64,000 nucleotides of DNA, taken from the NCBI RefSeq assembly GCF_900106095.1, contig NZ_FNUD01000002.1, positions 2,129,501 through 2,193,500 on the forward strand, written 5' to 3'. This document shows, piece by piece, positions 62,890-64,000 of this stretch. Within the stretch, counting starts at the first letter, position 1. The number at the start of each line of letters is the position of its first letter. Under the pieces are notes generated by a model. The model saw nothing but the letters and a program-made list of their open reading frames with translations, searched no databases and was not told the DNA's origin. Source of the DNA: Pseudomonas deceptionensis (lineage in GTDB: Bacteria; Pseudomonadota; Gammaproteobacteria; Pseudomonadales; Pseudomonadaceae). Both the position numbers and the translations under genes were made by a program.

Positions 62890-63303
62890 ATGTTACCAAC
62901 TCAGTGTTTATGTACCAATCTGCGACGTGCGGCACGTGGCGTAAGCAGGCATTACGACGGCGCTCTCGATGGCTTCGGGATCAACGTCGCCCAGTATTCT
63001 TTGCTCAGCAACCTCAAGCGTCTTGATCAACCGAGCATTTCCAGCCTGGCAGAAGCCATGGGACTGGATCGCAGTACGTTGGGGCGCAATGTGCGGGTGC
63101 TTGAGGGCGCAGGTCTGTTGAAGATGACGGAAGGGGCAGACCAGCGTAATCGGCTGGTCTGCCTGACGAAGGCCGGTGAGGATTGCCTGGAGGCCGCCTT
63201 GCCTGCCTGGGAGGCCGCACAGCAACGCTTGATGGATCGTTTGGGGGAAACCAAGCGCACACAACTGCTTCAGCTATTGGATGAATTGGCGGGGCCTGAC
63301 TGA
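62890..63303 (+). CDS. MarR-family transcriptional regulator
   Basis: A 137-residue winged-helix protein with the MarR layout: dimer helices at both ends and a central recognition region (QPSISSLAEAMGLDRSTLGRNVRVLE) followed by the wing (KMTEGADQRNRLVCLTKAG). The ATG at 62890 has no clear ribosome binding site and lies just behind a GTATATAC palindrome. It is followed by an MFS transporter gene 52 bases on, with a full palindrome in the gap. It probably represses itself and the transporter, responding to a transported compound. Confidence 0.9.
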   Translation: MLPTQCLCTNLRRAARGVSRHYDGALDGFGINVAQYSLLSNLKRLDQPSISSLAEAMGLDRSTLGRNVRVLEGAGLLKMTEGADQRNRLVCLTKAGEDCLEAALPAWEAAQQRLMDRLGETKRTQLLQLLDELAGPD

Positions 63304-63326
63304 CGGTCAGCTGCCCGGTTATAAAT

Positions 63327-63338
63327 GGGTATATACCC
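63327..63338. promoter_or_regulatory. Candidate MarR operator, perfect palindrome
   Basis: GGGTATATACCC is a perfect 12-base palindrome 17 bases before the MFS start codon. It shares GGGTATATAC with the site at 62873. A regulator bound here would overlap the -10 region or the ribosome binding site (CGGAG at 63344). Confidence 0.6.
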
Positions 63339-63355
63339 GCTCCCGGAGAACAACA

Positions 63356-64000
63356 ATGACAACGGTGTGGCGCAACAGCGGTTGGGTGCTTCTTGGCAGC
63401 GCGCTTATTTTGGCCCTGTCTTTAGGTGTGAGGCATGGTTTCGGGCTGTTTCTGCCGCCCATGAGTGCGCAGTTTGGCTGGGGGCGCGAGGTGTTTGCGT
63501 TTGCCATCGCCCTGCAAAACCTGATCTGGGGCCTGGCCCAGCCCTTTACCGGGGCCCTGGCTGACCGCTTCGGCGCGGCCAAGGTGGTGATGGTCGGCGG
63601 CGTGTTGTATGCCGTGGGGCTGCTGCTGATGGGGATGTCGGACTCACCGCTGTCTCTGTCGCTGAGCGCCGGGCTGTTGATCGGTATCGGCCTGTCGGGC
63701 ACATCGTTTTCGGTGATCCTGGGCGTGGTCGGTCGCGCCTTGCCGGCGGAAAAACGCAGCATGGGCATGGGGATCGCCAGCGCTGCAGGTTCTTTCGGCC
63801 AGTTTGCGATGCTGCCTGGTACCTTGGGCCTGATTGGCTGGCTCGGCTGGTCGGCGGCGCTTTTGGTGTTGGGCGTATTGGTGGCGCTGATCGTGCCGCT
63901 GGTGAGCATGCTCAAGGATCGCCCGATGCCAAGTCTTGGCGGCGAGCAAACCCTCAAGGAAGCGCTGCGCGAGGCCTGCTCGCACTCCGGTTTCTGGCTG
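63356..64000 (+). CDS. MFS transporter, N-terminal part
   Basis: The first 215 codons of a major facilitator gene that runs off the right edge. At least six membrane segments are visible, with the loop 2-3 signature GALADRFGAAKVVMVGG and GLFLPPMSAQFGWGRE near the start, as in oxalate/formate- or YbfB-like MFS carriers. GGAG lies 8 bases before the ATG at 63356. In P. aeruginosa an MFS gene and a regulator gene also follow the cobalamin cluster, so the neighbourhood is conserved. The substrate is unknown; control by the MarR protein is likely. Confidence 0.88.
   Translation, partial: MTTVWRNSGWVLLGSALILALSLGVRHGFGLFLPPMSAQFGWGREVFAFAIALQNLIWGLAQPFTGALADRFGAAKVVMVGGVLYAVGLLLMGMSDSPLSLSLSAGLLIGIGLSGTSFSVILGVVGRALPAEKRSMGMGIASAAGSFGQFAMLPGTLGLIGWLGWSAALLVLGVLVALIVPLVSMLKDRPMPSLGGEQTLKEALREACSHSGFWL

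Overview
The window is an ordinary-looking stretch of a Pseudomonas chromosome, most likely from the P. fluorescens lineage in the broad sense. The protein types and local gene orders (gacS next to a PirRS-like pair and cysM-rlmD-relA-mazG; purM-purN; hda; phoP-phoQ-dctA; a riboswitch-controlled late cobalamin operon) are typical of that genus, and the Pseudomonas-style intergenic palindromes agree. I cannot name the species. I saw no tRNA, rRNA, CRISPR array, insertion sequence or prophage.

Layout. 1-9.5 kb is accessory and regulatory: two LysR regulators each with a perfect 7-9-7 inverted repeat in the divergent promoter (metallo-beta-lactamase-fold protein plus NAD(P)-binding protein; AruI-like ThDP enzyme), an AraC regulator divergent from an ABM monooxygenase, a flavin reductase, a secreted protein made entirely of six 13-residue repeats, and a DUF347 membrane protein. 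9.5-14.2 kb is a 2-oxoglutarate uptake module: a KgtP-like symporter with a sigma-54 promoter and paired upstream palindromes, and the MifS/MifR-type two-component system that probably drives it. 14.3-21.0 kb is one giant gene for a 2219-residue toxin/effector-like protein with leucine-rich repeats and a C-terminal NEL-type E3 ubiquitin ligase domain. 21.0-25.6 kb holds a phosphopantetheinyl transferase, phoP-phoQ behind a PhoP box (no oprH), and dctA with its own sigma-54 promoter and palindromes like those at kgtP.

25.6-32.7 kb carries housekeeping genes: SprT-like protein, Yip1 protein, ttcA, a Tag-like glycosylase, DUF2069-wrbA-arsC, a thioredoxin-like lipoprotein, a META lipoprotein and ldhA. 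32.7-44.1 kb holds gacS, a PirRS-like two-component system without its usual siderophore receptor, cysM, rlmD, relA, mazG and a DUF2058 protein. 44.2-53.5 kb holds a small conserved-looking protein, a DUF3108 protein, purN, purM, a DUF2066 protein, a PerM-type protein, hda, two NlpC/P60 lipoproteins and a PQQ-dependent sugar dehydrogenase.

53.6-62.8 kb is a cobalamin riboswitch followed by ten tightly packed cobalamin genes (cobO-cobB-bluB-cbiB-cobD-cobQ-cobU-cobT-cobC-cobS), interrupted once by a REP-type palindrome. The window closes with a MarR regulator and a truncated MFS exporter gene whose promoter carries a perfect GGGTATATACCC palindrome. The items most worth follow-up are the giant NEL protein, the 13-residue repeat protein, the shared palindromes at the two sigma-54 dicarboxylate transporter promoters, the metal-site-altered MBL protein and the MarR operator pair.
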